This document shows positions 51,731 to 63,153 of a stretch of DNA of 64,000 bases, piece after piece (positions within the stretch are counted from its first letter, which is position 1; every line of letters begins with the position of its first letter). Position numbers and translations under genes: made by a program. The notes under the pieces are model-generated. The model did no database searches, was not told the origin of the DNA, and saw only the letters and a program-made list of their open reading frames with translations. Source of the DNA: Mastigamoeba balamuthi. Taxonomy: Eukaryota > Evosea > Mastigamoebida > Mastigamoebidae. Location: assembly GCA_902651635.1 (NCBI GenBank), contig CACRSC010000017.1:231465-295464 (forward strand). The letters are read 5' to 3'.

Positions 51731-54700
51731 TCATTGCTCAGGGTCCATGAAAGCATACGGGTCGAGCTCTATGGTGTCTTCCCAGTCTGGTGATTCCTTT
51801 GCGCGCTGCCTGACCGCGTCCGCGACAGTCGGATCCACCGCAGTCTTGCAAATGCTGCAAAAACGCGGGTCAGAAAAAACACCCAAGGGCGATAGGTGGG
51901 CTGCAGTCCGTACTCGTCAGGCTTGTATGATTGCACAAAGTGGCTGATCTGGACAATGTCCAGCGACGGGAACATCTGCTTGACGAGCCCCTCCTCGAGC
52001 AGAATGGTCTTGTCCATGACCACGAGGAGGTTCGAGACCTCGCGCAGCTGGTCCAGATGCTTCCTCGCCTGCGCGATGCCCTTGTCCTTTCCGATCCACT
52101 CCTCAATCTGCGACAGGCTCATCTTGATCTGCAGCCCCGTCCCGCACGTGCCTGCGTGTGCGACCCCCCGTCATCAGCGGCAACAACCGAGGCAGGAGAG
52201 GAGAGGCCTTCACGCACAGAGCGCAGGTTGCGTGGCAAGCATGTTGAACACCATCGAGTTGATGTAGTTGCAGACCTGCTGGAAGTACTGCAGGCGGAGG
52301 AACTCGGGCAGGTTACCGGCCTTGATGGCGAGCGACGCTTCGCTCAGGACCGCGAGGATGTTGGACGTCGTGTGCTTGCTGCTTCTCGGCGACGCGCTGC
52401 CGCGCTTGCTCTTGGGCGTCTGCACCTCCTGCTCGACGATGGCCGGGTACAGCAGCGGGCTGAGTGCGCCGTATGTGTGCTCGAGAGCCCTGCCGAACGC
52501 GTCAAAGACAAACAGGCGCAGCTCGTAGATGGTCTTGTCGCCGGGCGTGTCGCTCTCGGGGCACTCGGGCGGCTTGCAGACGAGCGTCGGCGGGTCAGAG
52601 TGCTGCGACGACAGCCTCGGCGTCAGCTCCTTCAGCAGCCACCACGCCGTAGCCAGCCAGTAGACCGTGCCGCGCAGGTTGTCCGTGCTCGTCTGCACGA
52701 CCAAGAGCTCTGAGCACGTGCTGCAAGCAGTCCGAGGGTGGGAGGGACGCGTGGGCTCACCTTACGGGCGGCGTTGAAGATCTCGCAGGCGAACTGCAGG
52801 GCGTTGTCCTTGTCGGGCTTCTCGAGGAACTTGAGCAGGACGGTCGTGGCAGCGGGCTTGCCCGACTGCTCGAACTTGTACTCGAAGAACGATCGCATGA
52901 CGTCCTGCGTGACCCTCAGCCGCGTCTCCATAACGTCGGCCGACCCGGGGGCCGCAGCCACAGACGCCGCGGCGGCGGCGCTCGACGCGACGACCGCCGC
53001 CGCCTCGGTGGCGATCATCCGCGACGCGCTCTTGGCCGACGCGGCCTCGAGCTTCGCCTCGAGCTCCTTGTTCTTCCGGACGAGCGACGAACGCTCCTCC
53101 TTGAGGCTGTCGATCTCCCCGCGCAGCTCCTTGACGTCCTCGTCGACCACCGCCGCTGCGCCGCCGACGGCGCCCGAGGCGACCAGCGTCATGGCGCAGG
53201 ACTTGCGCTGCGCGTCCTTGAGCCTGCGCTTGGCGAGCATCGCCTCCTCCTGCTGCTCGGCCGCGTGCTTGCGCTCGCGGTTGAGCTCGTCCTGCAGCCT
53301 GCGCAGCTCGGCGTCCACGCGCGTGTCCCGCTCGTGCGCTGCCTGCAGCTCCTGCCTCAGCCTGTCCGCGTCCGCGCGCAGCGCCGCGTCGCCGCCCTTG
53401 ACGGCCGCCAGCTGCCTCTTGCACAGCGCGACCTCCTCCTCGAGCTCGGCGACGCGCCTGCGCGAGACCTCGGCCTCTGCGCGGACTTTGGTGAGCTCCA
53501 CGTTGAGGGCGCCGGTGCGCTCGCGCTCCTCCTTGAGGCCGTCGGTCAGCCCCTGCAGCTCGTCCTTGAGCGCGTCAGAGTCGCCGCCCTTGAGGGCCTC
53601 GAGGCGCTGCTTCTGGTCGTCGATCTCGCGCTCGCTCTGGGCGTAGGCCTCGCGCAGGCGCTCGAGGTCCGCCTTGGCGTTGCGCAGCTCGAGGTCCTTG
53701 GCCTCGTCCCTCTCGCGCGCCCTCGCGAGGTCCGCCAGCGCCCTCTCGAGGTCCGCGCGCAGGGCGTCGATCTGCGCCGCGTTGATGCAGCCCTCGTCCT
53801 TGTCCTTCTTGTGCTTCTTCTCCTTGGTCTTCTTGTCCTTGTCCTTGTCCTTGTCCTTCTTGGGCTCCTCCTTGGCCGCCACGTCCGCCGACGCAGCGGC
53901 CGCAGGGGCGGCGGCGGCGGCGGCCGAGTCCGACCGCGGCTTGGTGGCGGGTGCGGGCTCGTCCTCGTCGTCCGAGCCCTTGGACTCGGTGTCCTCCCTG
54001 TGCGACGAGAGGTCCGGCGCCTCCTCGCTCTCGTCAAACGCCTGCGCGGGCAGCGCGGCAGCCGAGCCCCCCCGTGAGACCCCGGCAGACGCAGACCCCG
54101 GCGCAGAGGGCACTTGGCGCGCACATCCGAGCCGTCGGGCGCCTCGCTCATCATGTCCGTCTGAGACGCGTCGCCCTCCCTGCGCAGGGCGCGTGAGCAA
54201 ATGCGGAGTGGAATGGGACTGAGGGGCCGAAGGCGCAACTCAGAGGTGGACTGCGAGGTGACCGTGAGGCTGAGGTCAAAGGGCCCGCCCTTCTTCTTCT
54301 TGGTCGCCTTGAGCTGCAGCTCGTGCGGCCGCGTGGCCCCGTTCAGCATGGCGAAGTCGGCCAGGTTCAGCTTGGCCATGCCCAGCGCCACCGTCTTCTT
54401 CTTCTTCACGTCAAACTGCAACGCAAGCGCTGGTTGGGATCCCACCGGCCGCCCAGCGCGTGGATCTGAAAAAGAAATGCAGTCTGCCCTCCACAGTGCA
54501 CTTTTTCTCCGGCGCCGCCCGCAGCCCTCCGGGGCATCCGGGATCCCCCCCTCTCTCCATGTCACCTCGCACAGGGACGGGAGGCCCAGAAAGAGCAACG
54601 GGCAGGGCAGCCAAACCGAAGACGCCGGAAGCGGGGATCGCACCTCGTTGACGGTGACCACGATGCTCTTGTCGTCGAACCCGTGCGCGCCGTCGGGGAA

Positions 54701-55018
54701 CAGGGTGCACATCAGCGCGACCTCCTCGTTCCACTCGGCCTTGCCCCCGAACACCATCTTCTGCTTGGTCTCGCCTGCGCGGGCCACCAGCGCCGCCCGT
54801 TTCCGCCAACCCAAAACAAACAAACCACAAATTGAAAACGGCAGCGCCCGGTGAGCGGTTCAGGGGGCACGGCAGCTGACGCAGCAACGCGCACCGTGGT
54901 TCTCGGCCTTGGTGCCGCGCTTCCAGGAGAGGCAGCAGAAGGCGTTGTCCGGGAGGCCCGTGCAGGAGCCGAACTTGATCTTGAAGCTGTATTTGCAGCC
55001 CTTCTTCTTGAACGGCAT
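51731..55018 (-). CDS. NT-C2, coiled-coil and myosin V-tail-like (DIL) domain protein
   Basis: The ATG at 55018 starts MPFKKKGCKYSFKIKFGSCT. Exons continue with QKMVFGGKAEWNEEVALMCT, DDKSIVVTVNEV and KTVALGMAKLNLADFAMLNG, matching the N-terminal C2 (NT-C2) domain known from EEIG1/EHBP1-type proteins. An acidic, Ala/Ser-rich linker and a Lys-Asp run lead into a coiled coil of about 300 residues (53900-53000). The C-terminal exons (SGKPAATTVLLKFLEK, RGTVYWLATAWWLLKEL, QYFQQVCNYINSMVFNML, QIEEWIGKDKGIAQARKHLD, EEGLVKQMFPSLDIVQISHF, LDPYAFMDPEQ end) match the DIL domain of class V myosin globular tails. There is no motor domain, so a membrane- or cargo-adaptor role is inferred, not shown. Confidence 0.85.
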
Positions 55019-55162
55019 CTTCCGCGGGTGTGGGGCTGGCGGGCTGCAGAGCGCGGGGGGCGGGGCAGGGGGTGGCAGGGGGGGCCTCTCGGCGGTGGGT
55101 GGGGTCGCCCGCAAAAAAGCGGGGTTGCTCAGCTGACCGAAACGGTGGGTTGTGGTGAGGGG

Positions 55163-55184
55163 GATATTTGTTTCTGCAAATATC
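55163..55184. promoter_or_regulatory. 8-bp inverted repeat in a divergent promoter
   Basis: GATATTTG, six bases (TTTCTG), then CAAATATC: perfect arms. It lies in the 281-bp gap between the NT-C2/DIL gene (minus) and the FAHD1-like gene (plus), about 115-145 bp from each ATG. The arm sequence contains the ATATC-type motif seen before other genes. Confidence 0.45.
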
Positions 55185-55299
55185 TGAGGGGACTGCCCAG
55201 GTTGGTAATGTTGGCTGTACACGGTGAAATCGCGCTACCAGATCATCTGCAAGAGAAATGCATCGCCGTCGTTGATCGGGCCAGAACTGGAGACCAGCG

Positions 55300-56345
55300 A
55301 TGGTTCAGGTTCCAGGCACCTCAGTAACAATTGATTTTGCGCAGCGAACCCGCGCACTGGAGAGGATGAGACATCCAGCGGGAGTGAGCGCACTGCGAAC
55401 TCTGATCGAGAGCGAGAGGAGAGCAGAGGAACCGCAGATCGCAGATAGTTCCGGCGTAGATATGAGTCACACTCCGGTGGTGAATCCACCACCACAACAG
55501 ACAACGCAGGCACAGATGGTCAAGGTCGCGATCAACGGCGTCGAGGAGGAGCTGCGCCCCTCGAAGATGCTCTGCCTCCTGCGCAGCTACGCGGCCCACG
55601 CCGACGAGATGCGGGGCAGGGTGCCGCCGCGCCCGCAGTTCTTCCTCAAGCCCCCCTCGTCGCTGCTCCCCGACGGCGGCAGCATCGTCGTCCCCGGCGA
55701 GGTGCACGACCTGCACCACGAGGTTGAGCTCGCGCTGCTCATTGGCACCCGCTGCAAGGCGGTCAGCGAGGAGGAGGGCGCCAGGGCAGGTAAAAAGCCC
55801 GCAGTTGCTCCGATCATCGCTGCTCTTCTTTTGTGCTTGCGAATTCAATTTAAAATTGATTTGGAACGCGTGCAGTGAGGGCGTACCTCGTGATGCTCGA
55901 CATGACCGCTCGCGACGTCCAGGACGCCGCCAAGAAGGCCGGAATGCCGTGGGCGCGCGCCAAGGGCTACGACACGTTCGCCCCCGTCAGCTCCGTCGGC
56001 GTCCTCGCCTCTGACGTGGACTACCGCAACCGCCGCATCTTCCTCGAGGTTCACGCTCCTTCCCAGTACTGCCAAGTGTTTCGCGTCTCACGCACTCTTT
56101 GGGCCCACAAGGTCAACGGGAAGGCGCGGCAGGACTCGAACACCTCTCTGATGATGTACAGCGTGGGGAGGATCGTGTCGGACCTCAGCCACGCAATGAC
56201 GCTCGAGCCCGGCGACCTCATCCTGACAGGGACCCCGGCGGGCGTTGGTCCTGTGGCCCCCGGGGACGTCATCCACGCCGGCATTGAGGGTATCGCCACG
56301 GTCACTGTGAACGTCACCTCCTCCCAGCTCAGAGCCCGCATGTGA
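55300..56345 (+). CDS. Fumarylacetoacetase-family hydrolase, FAHD1-like
   Basis: FAHD1-type enzymes hydrolyse acylpyruvates and decarboxylate oxaloacetate, usually in mitochondria. The fold signatures are PRPQFFLKPPSSLLPDGG, DLHHEVELALLIGTRC (metal-binding Glu pair), LVMLDMTARDVQDAAKKAGM, PWARAKGYDTFAPVS, QDSNTSLMMYSVGRIVSDLS and TGTPAGVGPVAPGDVI. Two introns are supported: one beginning 55792 that restores VRAYLVM, and 56049-56111, which joins FLE to VNGKARQD and is stop-free and a multiple of three. Three ATGs are possible starts (55300, 55462, 55516). The conserved domain begins at about 55516 (MVKVAINGVEEEL), so the first 70 residues may be a presequence or UTR. Catalytic residues look intact. 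Confidence 0.88.
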
Positions 56346-56709
56346 ACTCCCCCATGCTCTGTCCCAAAGGTCCGAGAACAACCAACCATTCGCGGAACAG
56401 GATGCTCTCTCTGTTCCACACTTTCCCACACTGTGTATGGTGTCTTCGGTTTCGTTCCACGACTCAGTTTTGCATTAGTGCTCCGTCTGGTGAAGATGCG
56501 ACACCAATAAGGGCGCCGAAGCATGTCATCGACACTCCGCGAGCTACTTCGAAGACCGTTGCGCAGCCAAGGTCCACGGCGCCCGAGTACCTTCTGCCGT
56601 TCCGTCGGGGAGCTCTCCAAAAATAGACCGCCTGTTCCCGATTCGGAATTTCGCAGATTTACTGGCGGTTTTAAAATAGGCGCGCTGTTCGGAAGAGAGA
56701 AACAGAGAA

Positions 56710-58978
56710 ATGAACACCCCGCAGCCCGCGCAGCAGCAGGGCCACGCCGCGCACCACCACAAGCACCCCCACCCGCCCCGCCGCGAGACTGAGCCGCGCG
56801 AGCGCAACCGGAATTCGCGGCACTGCGCGGATCTGAGCGGCTCTCGGAGCGACTCGCTCGAGTCGCCGACGTCGGAGCGCAGCAGCGCGGCGGCGGGTGC
56901 GCCCGGCAGGCCCGCGCGCAGCGGGCGCCGCGCGATCCGCGACGCGCGGGCGCTGGCCGAGGCGCTGAGCGAGGGCAGGACGGACGACGGCGAGTACGTG
57001 CCCGCGTCGATCAGGGCGCTGCGCAACGCGCGGATCGCACTCGACCAGCTCGCGGGCGCGTGCGAGCCGGGCGCCGCGGAGCCCGCCATGCGGAACGAGG
57101 GCACGACGCGCAGCAGCGGCAGCAGGAAATCGACGGCGGTGACGGCGGTCGATGACGCGGCGGAGATATCGGGATCGTCGGCGGATATTTCTTGTCAAAA
57201 AAGAGAAGGAGAGGAGGGCGAGCAGAGAGCGCACCGAAGGAAGCAGCCGAGAGAGAAGAGATCGTCAGTGTCGGACACGTCCTCCATGTCGTCGAAGCCG
57301 TCGCACGAGTCGTCCGCGGAGGTGAGCGCAGCCCCCGCGGCCCCCCCAATTCCGCAGGCAGATTGGCCCACCTGCGAACCGTCCGGCGGTTTGAAATTCA
57401 CCTATTTTCTCGCTTTTTTGCATTGCATACTATCGGGTGCAGAAAGGAGGGCACCACCACCACAAGTCGTCGGACAAGATAGACAAGGACAAGGAGCTGC
57501 GCAGGACGCTGGAGAAGGAGGCGGAGCACAGGCACCACGATGGCAAGGACAAGGACAAGCAGCACAAGGACAAGTCCCCGAGGGCCGAGAAGGACGCCAA
57601 GCCCAAGGAGCAGCAGCAGCAGGACGACCGCAAGGAGCGCAGGGACAAGGACAAGGACAAGTCCCCGCGCCACCACAGCAGCCACAACAGCAGGGACGAC
57701 AAGGAGAAGGAGAAGGAGAAGAAGCACGACAAGAGCCCGCGGAGCCACTCGCACGACGAGACCGACGCCACGCGGGCCACCAAGGACCACGACGCGGAGG
57801 AGCAGGACCGCCGCATCGAGGCCGAGCGCGCGCGCATGGCGCTCGAGCGCGCCAAGGCGGAGGCGGAGCGCGAGACCCGGCGCGCCCTCGAGGAGAAGGA
57901 GCGGGCCCTCGAGGCCGAGCGCGCGCGCATCGCGGCGGAGCGCGAGAGGATAGCGTCTGAGCGCGCGGCCCGCGAGGCTGCGGAGCTGCACCGCAAGGCC
58001 ATCGAGGAGAAGGAGCGGGCCCTCGAGGCCGAGCGCACGCGCCTGGCGGAGGAGCGCGAGCGGCTGGCGCACGAGAAGGCGCGCGCGGCCGAGCTCCAGG
58101 CGCAGCGGGTGCTCGCAGAGGCGCAGCGCGCGGAGGAGGAGCGCAGGCGCCAGGCCGCGGAGCTCGCGGAGCGCCGCGTGGCGGAGGAGCGGGCGGCGGC
58201 AGCGCGGGCGACGGAGGAGCTCAGGGCGGCCAGGGCGCGCGCGGAGGAGGACGCCAGGCGCGCGGCGCAGCTCGCGGCCGAGGAGGAGGCGCGGAAGAAG
58301 CGCGAGGCGCTCGAGCGGCTCCGCGCGGCCGACGCGCAGCGCAAGCGCGAGGAGGAGGAGCGCCGCATCGCGGAGCTGCGCGCACAGGAGGAGCAGGACG
58401 CGGCGCGCCGCCAGCGCGAGCGTGACGCCGCCGTGCGCGCGGAGCAGGAGCGCATCGCTGCGCAGCGCAGGGCCGAGGAGGAGCGGCTGGCAGCGCAGCG
58501 CAAGGCCGAGGAGCAGCGCATCGCGGCGCAGCGGAGGGCCGAGGAGGAGCGCGTGGCAGCGCAGCGCAGGGCGGAGGAGCAGCGCGTGGCAGCGCAGCGC
58601 AAGGCGGAGGAGGAGGAGAGGGCCCGCAAGGCCGAGGAGGAGCGCAGGGCGCAGGAGGCGATGCTGGCGGCGGTCAACGCGCCCAAGGTGTCGCCGAGGA
58701 CGCAGGCGCAGTGGGCGGGCTCCAACTGGCTGGTGGAGGCGGAGCAGAAGGCCGAGGAGGAGAAGAGGAAGCGGGAGGAGAGGCTCAAGAAGGAGGCCGC
58801 GGAGCGCGAGGCCAAGAGGGCCGCGGACGCGCAGAGGGCAGCGCAGCAGCGCGCCGAGCAGGAGAAGGAGCTGAAGCAGGAGGAGCAGGTCGACGAGCAG
58901 GAGCTGGAGCGCAGGCGCCGCGTGGAGGAGGAGTCGCTCAAGCGCGAGCAGGCACGCCTGCAGAGGTGGATGCTGTGA
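56710..58978 (+). CDS. Highly charged protein with long single alpha-helix region
   Basis: The ATG at 56710 (MNTPQPAQQQGHAAHHHKHP) opens a His/Arg/Ser-rich exon. A short GT-AG intron (about 57391-57440) leads to HHHHKSSDKIDKDKELRRTL and a Lys-Asp-Ser-rich stretch (DKDKDKSPRHHSSHNS). From about 57780 to 58620 the protein is nearly all Glu, Arg, Ala and Lys (ERALEAERARIAAERERIAS). These i/i+4 charge patterns fit a stable single alpha helix rather than a paired coil. Five 11-residue repeats end this region. The last part, PRTQAQWAGSNWLVEAEQK, interrupts the helix before a final charged segment. Function is unknown; such rods serve as spacers in cytoskeletal and RNA-associated proteins. Sequence searches will hit many unrelated ER/K-rich proteins. 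Confidence 0.75.
58451..58615 (+). repeat. Five tandem 33-bp repeats (11 residues each)
   Basis: In-frame copies at 58451, 58484, 58517, 58550 and 58583 each encode R-(I/L/V)-AAQR-(R/K)-AEE-(E/Q). Copies differ mainly at synonymous or conservative sites. They lie inside the single-helix region and probably arose by slippage or unequal exchange. Confidence 0.85.
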
Positions 58979-59215
58979 TGGCCCCTTGTCCCCTATTTCG
59001 ATTCCGCAAGAGTACCCCCAGTTCTCTGAGTGCAACAAACAATAACTTCCATCACAGTTCGTCCCAACAGACTGACAATGCAACAAATGATGGCGAGCCC
59101 CTTCAATTGCGTATCAATTGACCCGGGCTGTTCTTTTACTGGAGGGAAAAACTGGGGAGATCTCCAGTCTCCAGATATTATTTGCTGTCAGCCAAAAAAA
59201 CCGGCGCGAACACGA

Positions 59216-62200
59216 ATGAAGCCGCTTGGCAAGCTCACCTCGCCGAGCGCGCTGGTGCGCATCCGCGCCCTCGAGCAGCTCGCGTCGCTCTCGTGGAGCC
59301 CCGACGCCGTCAGCGCGCTGCACCTGTGCACCTACGCCAAGAAGACGCTCGTCTCGCGCGGCTCCACGGCCAGCGCCCGCGAGCGCTCGGCGTTCATCCG
59401 CCTCGCCGCCTCTGTCCGCCTGCCCGTGTCCCACAGCGAGGTCGTATGCCGCGACATCGCCGGCGCCGTCGTGGCCCTCGTCTCGTGCGCCGGCGACGTC
59501 GCTGCCGCGTACGGCGCTGTCTTCCAGGCCTGCCGCTGCCTGCCGCTGCCCGACGCCCTCAGCCCCAACCTCCTCTGCTCCCTGCGCGACGCCACGCGGC
59601 CGCTCGTCGCGCCCTCGGACGCAGAGACGGTCCGCGGCGCAGCGGGGGCCGCGGGGCCGCTGCTGGCGGGCAACGCGCAGCTCGTGCAGTACTACGCGCA
59701 CTCGCTGGCCGCCTGCGCCGAGTGGACGCCCGTCGACGTGGCGCTGGTCCTCGAGGCCGCCCAGATGTTCGGCGCCGAGCAGCTGCTCTCGCTGCACGAC
59801 CTGCTCTACGCGCACGCGTTCGGGCCCGACGGGTCGGACCGCATGGCCGCCATCACCGCCTGCTTCCTCGGCTGCGTCTCTGACAAGCGGGTATCGCCGC
59901 GATTGCTCCCCCTCCCCCCCCCTCCTTGGCGCTCGGCTCTGTCGCGGTTCTCACGAGAGGTGCTGCGCATTCAACGCGCAGTTCGTGGACGGGGTGCTGT
60001 ACGGGACAAAGAAGCTCTTTGTGCTCTGCGACTACCTCCTTGGCAGGCCCCGTGCGACGCTGCTCAGGCAGAAGGAGCGCAAGGCCGACATGCGAGTGCC
60101 GCAGGTCTCTCTGGCCTGCCAGCTCTTCTCCACCGTGTTTGAGCAGCAGCCGTCGTGGCGCGAGGAGGTACAGAGACGCCATTGCTCTCCGCGTGCCTCA
60201 CGGCTCGCCGTTCACCGCAGCTTGTTGAGTATGTCGTGAACACGGCCAGCGCCAGCGAGGGAGGCGTGCTGACAGGCTTCGTGACGGGAGTGTGCGGCAG
60301 AGTTGCACGTGTGGGCAACACGCAGGCGCACAAGGACCTGTTCGGCCGCATGGCGCTCGAGCCTTGGTTCCAGTGGCCCGAGAAGGTCATCCCGATGATC
60401 GCACAGGGATTCGCGGCGCTGTGCCTAGATGAGCTTTCGCACAGGAAGAGTGCTTTTGCAAGCAGAGTGTTCTCCGACGTGCTAGAGCTGCTGTCGTCGC
60501 AGGAGCTCGAGAAGATCAAGGTGGCCGCGCTTGTCTGCCACGAGCTGCTGCGCCCAGGCGTCCTGAGCGACGAGATGCACGCGGACCTGCACTCATTCCT
60601 CTGCGTCTTGATGCGCAACAGCGCAGACGACATGGACAGCCTGTTCGTCGTGCTTTCTCTGCTGAACGAGCGCGAGAAGGAGGCGACATCCTCCGAGAAA
60701 GAAGCCGTGCTAGAGAACCTGTTCGCGATGATCGGGATTCCCTACGACGCCGAGTGCCCGCTCGAGCTGAAGCTGGCTACCACAGACAAAAAGAACTGGG
60801 CCATCTGCCAGACGTGGCGGGCCGACGACAGCCTCGTACAGGCGTGCAAGACGGAGACGCTCTCAAGCTTCATCAAGTGCTACCTGGCGTACTCGGGACT
60901 GGCGCACAGGCAGAGCGCCATGTCGAGGATCTCGCGCAGCCTGTCGCAGATCCACACAGAGATGGCGACCGACCCCAAGTCGGTGATATACTTCCGCTCG
61001 CTCGCTCTCGCCACGGGCCGCACGGACGTACTGTACGCCATCTCCGAGTACGCTCTGCGCCACGCAGAGAACAAGAAGGGCGTCTTGATGGTCATCCCAA
61101 AGTCCGCTTCCTCCCACTTTGACTGGCTGGAGTCCCTCCTTATGGGCTTCGTGTGCACAGGAACAACATCGTCGGAGCGCTGTGCGCCTACAGAGCAGCA
61201 CGAGAGTTGATACGGGAGTCGGCTGGCACGGAGGGCTTGGACTCCGGGCTGACCAAGAGAAAACTCGAGGCACTGACAGAGATCGAGAGCTCGCTGTCAA
61301 TGCTGTCCACGAGCACAGCTCACTCGGAGTACGTCAACGCGCTCACCGCCCCAGCGTCTGTCGTGGGGTCCGCGTGCTCGCCGACTCTGGCTGTCGTCAT
61401 GCAGAAGCACTTCCTCTTTGAGTGTCGCAAGGACCTCGTTGGCTCCATCGACGACCTGCGAGTCCTGACGCTCACGCCGCACAACAAGAAGACTGTCACG
61501 CCCAAAGAGGTCCGCAACCCCGAGCTTCGAGTATGCCCTGCTCTGACGGGACTCTGCAGGAAACCGAACTCGTTCACGCCGTTGAGCTCAGCACCTTGTA
61601 CGTGTCACAGCCGCCACCACTGCGTCTCAGTCTGGATACCCAGCAAGATACTGCACATCATGCTGCAGGCAGCGTGCTTCATGTCGCAGTCGCAGGATGC
61701 CAAGTCCGGCTCGTCCTTCTTGAAGCAGATGAAGTTCAGCTCGCTGGTGCGGTCATTCCAGTACATAGGGACTGACAGGCGTCGGCAGGAACACTTCGTC
61801 GCCTTTGCGGAGGGCCTTCTTCCCACACTGAAGGAACGACTGGGCGCCTTCGTTCTGACTCAGCTCTGCGCGGTCGTCGCTGCCCCTGTCATGACGGGTG
61901 AGTAGTTTTGTGTGCCCACTCGCTCACTCCACGACAGAGCCCTCTGAGAGGGAGAGGCTGGCTGCTCTGTTTGACACGTTCTTGACACAACTATACGTGC
62001 GAAAGCTCGACACGCCAGTCCCCTTGCTGCCGGTGCCCCAAGAGGCCATCGACCCGCCCAGGGGCTCCGTGTACTCGACGCGGTGCGCATGCCAGCGCCG
62101 TCCGTGAGGAGTCTCACGCGTCCTCAGGGCGTTCGTGTCGCACTATCACAGTGCCATCAAGTGGATGTTCTTCCTCTCAGACCGCACAAGGGCGGTCGAG

Positions 62201-62957
62201 AGAGCGCGGCGCCTGTTCGAGGCGATTCCGCGCTACGACCACACCACAAAGCTGTGGGACAGAGGAGCGCGGGACCCCATGCCCGAGAGCGGCGCTTTCG
62301 CGAACTTGACCAGCGACACCCTGTCTCCTGCACGCACCCCCTCCCCTCGTTACTGCGCCAACCTCCGGAGTAACACGCCCCTATCTGCAGTTCTTTCAAG
62401 AGGCTGTGCGTGTGTGCTGCAAGGTCGCGGTGCAAGACCACCGCATGCTCGCGGAGAGCATCAAGGCCCTCGCCCTGGCGGTTCCCTGCGTGCAGGTGGT
62501 CGCCCTGGCGGAGAAGTCCGAGAAAGCGTGCGGCTGTCGAAGACCTTTGCCCATCCTGACCTTTGCACAGGGTTGCGCACTTTGCCCGGTGCATCAAGTG
62601 GCTGTGCGTCAACGTGGAGTCGGCCATCGAGAACAGCGAGACCGTGCGGGCTATGCGCATGAGCCTCCTGTCCAAGACCTACGACAGGCTGCGGTCGCTG
62701 ATCAAAATGCTTGTCGACGAAGCTGTTCTTCAGGAGTCTTCGCCAGTGAGTCAATTGCCGCGCCACCCCACCCCTTCTGACAGCAGTGACAGGCTCTGCG
62801 GGCACTGGTTGCCCTTACAGAGGAGCTTGGGGATCTCGACGTGCCAGAAACTGACAGTGAGAGCGGCGAAGATTCTGGAGACAGTTCTGAAATGGATGAA
62901 GAGGAAGAGGTGAGGTTCGAGGCAGTTTCCCCAAAGAAGAGGCAGCGTGTGAACTAG
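59216..62957 (+). CDS. FANCI: FANCI-like Fanconi anaemia ID2-complex protein
   Basis: FANCI pairs with FANCD2 on DNA at interstrand crosslinks. The ATG at 59216 (MKPLGKLTSPSALVRIRALE) begins a helical-repeat protein of about 1,000 residues in roughly ten exons. Landmarks that follow the order of animal FANCI are VDGVLYGTKKLFVLCDYLLG, LTGFVTGVCGRVARVGNTQA, KVAALVCHELLRPGVLSDEM, RNNIVGALCAYRAARELIRE, SSFLKQMKFSSLVRSFQYIG, SHYHSAIKWMFFLSDRTRAV, FFQEAVRVCCKVAVQDHRML and an acidic tail ending SPKKRQRVN. Identity is distant and recognised by motif order, not alignment. The ubiquitinated Lys cannot be placed with confidence. An exportin or other HEAT-repeat protein is the alternative. No FANCD2 gene is in the window. 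Confidence 0.65.
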
Positions 62958-63153
62958 AAAGACAGAACTCGCTATATTATGCGCACAACGATATCAATTT
63001 CCGTTGTAGACAATTGAGTCTGATACCTGGCTGCTGCCACCAACCCTAACAGCGATTATCCCACCGTAGGCTCTTCACACATGACGTTAAGACAAACGCA
63101 GCACTTGCTGACGGTGTCCATTGTTCTTGCTTCACGTATGTGGTTCTGCAATT
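62958..63153. other. Short convergent intergenic gap
   Basis: Separates the 3' ends of the FANCI-like gene (plus) and the ABC transporter (minus). AT-richer than the genes, with no exon seen. Confidence 0.5.

Noticed and set aside
57398-59086. Leu/Arg-rich 562-residue and Ser/Arg-rich 503-residue frames antisense to the single-helix gene
   Set aside because: They are antisense shadows of the Glu/Arg/Ala repeats. The plus-strand frame has a sensible start, an intron and known low-complexity behaviour.
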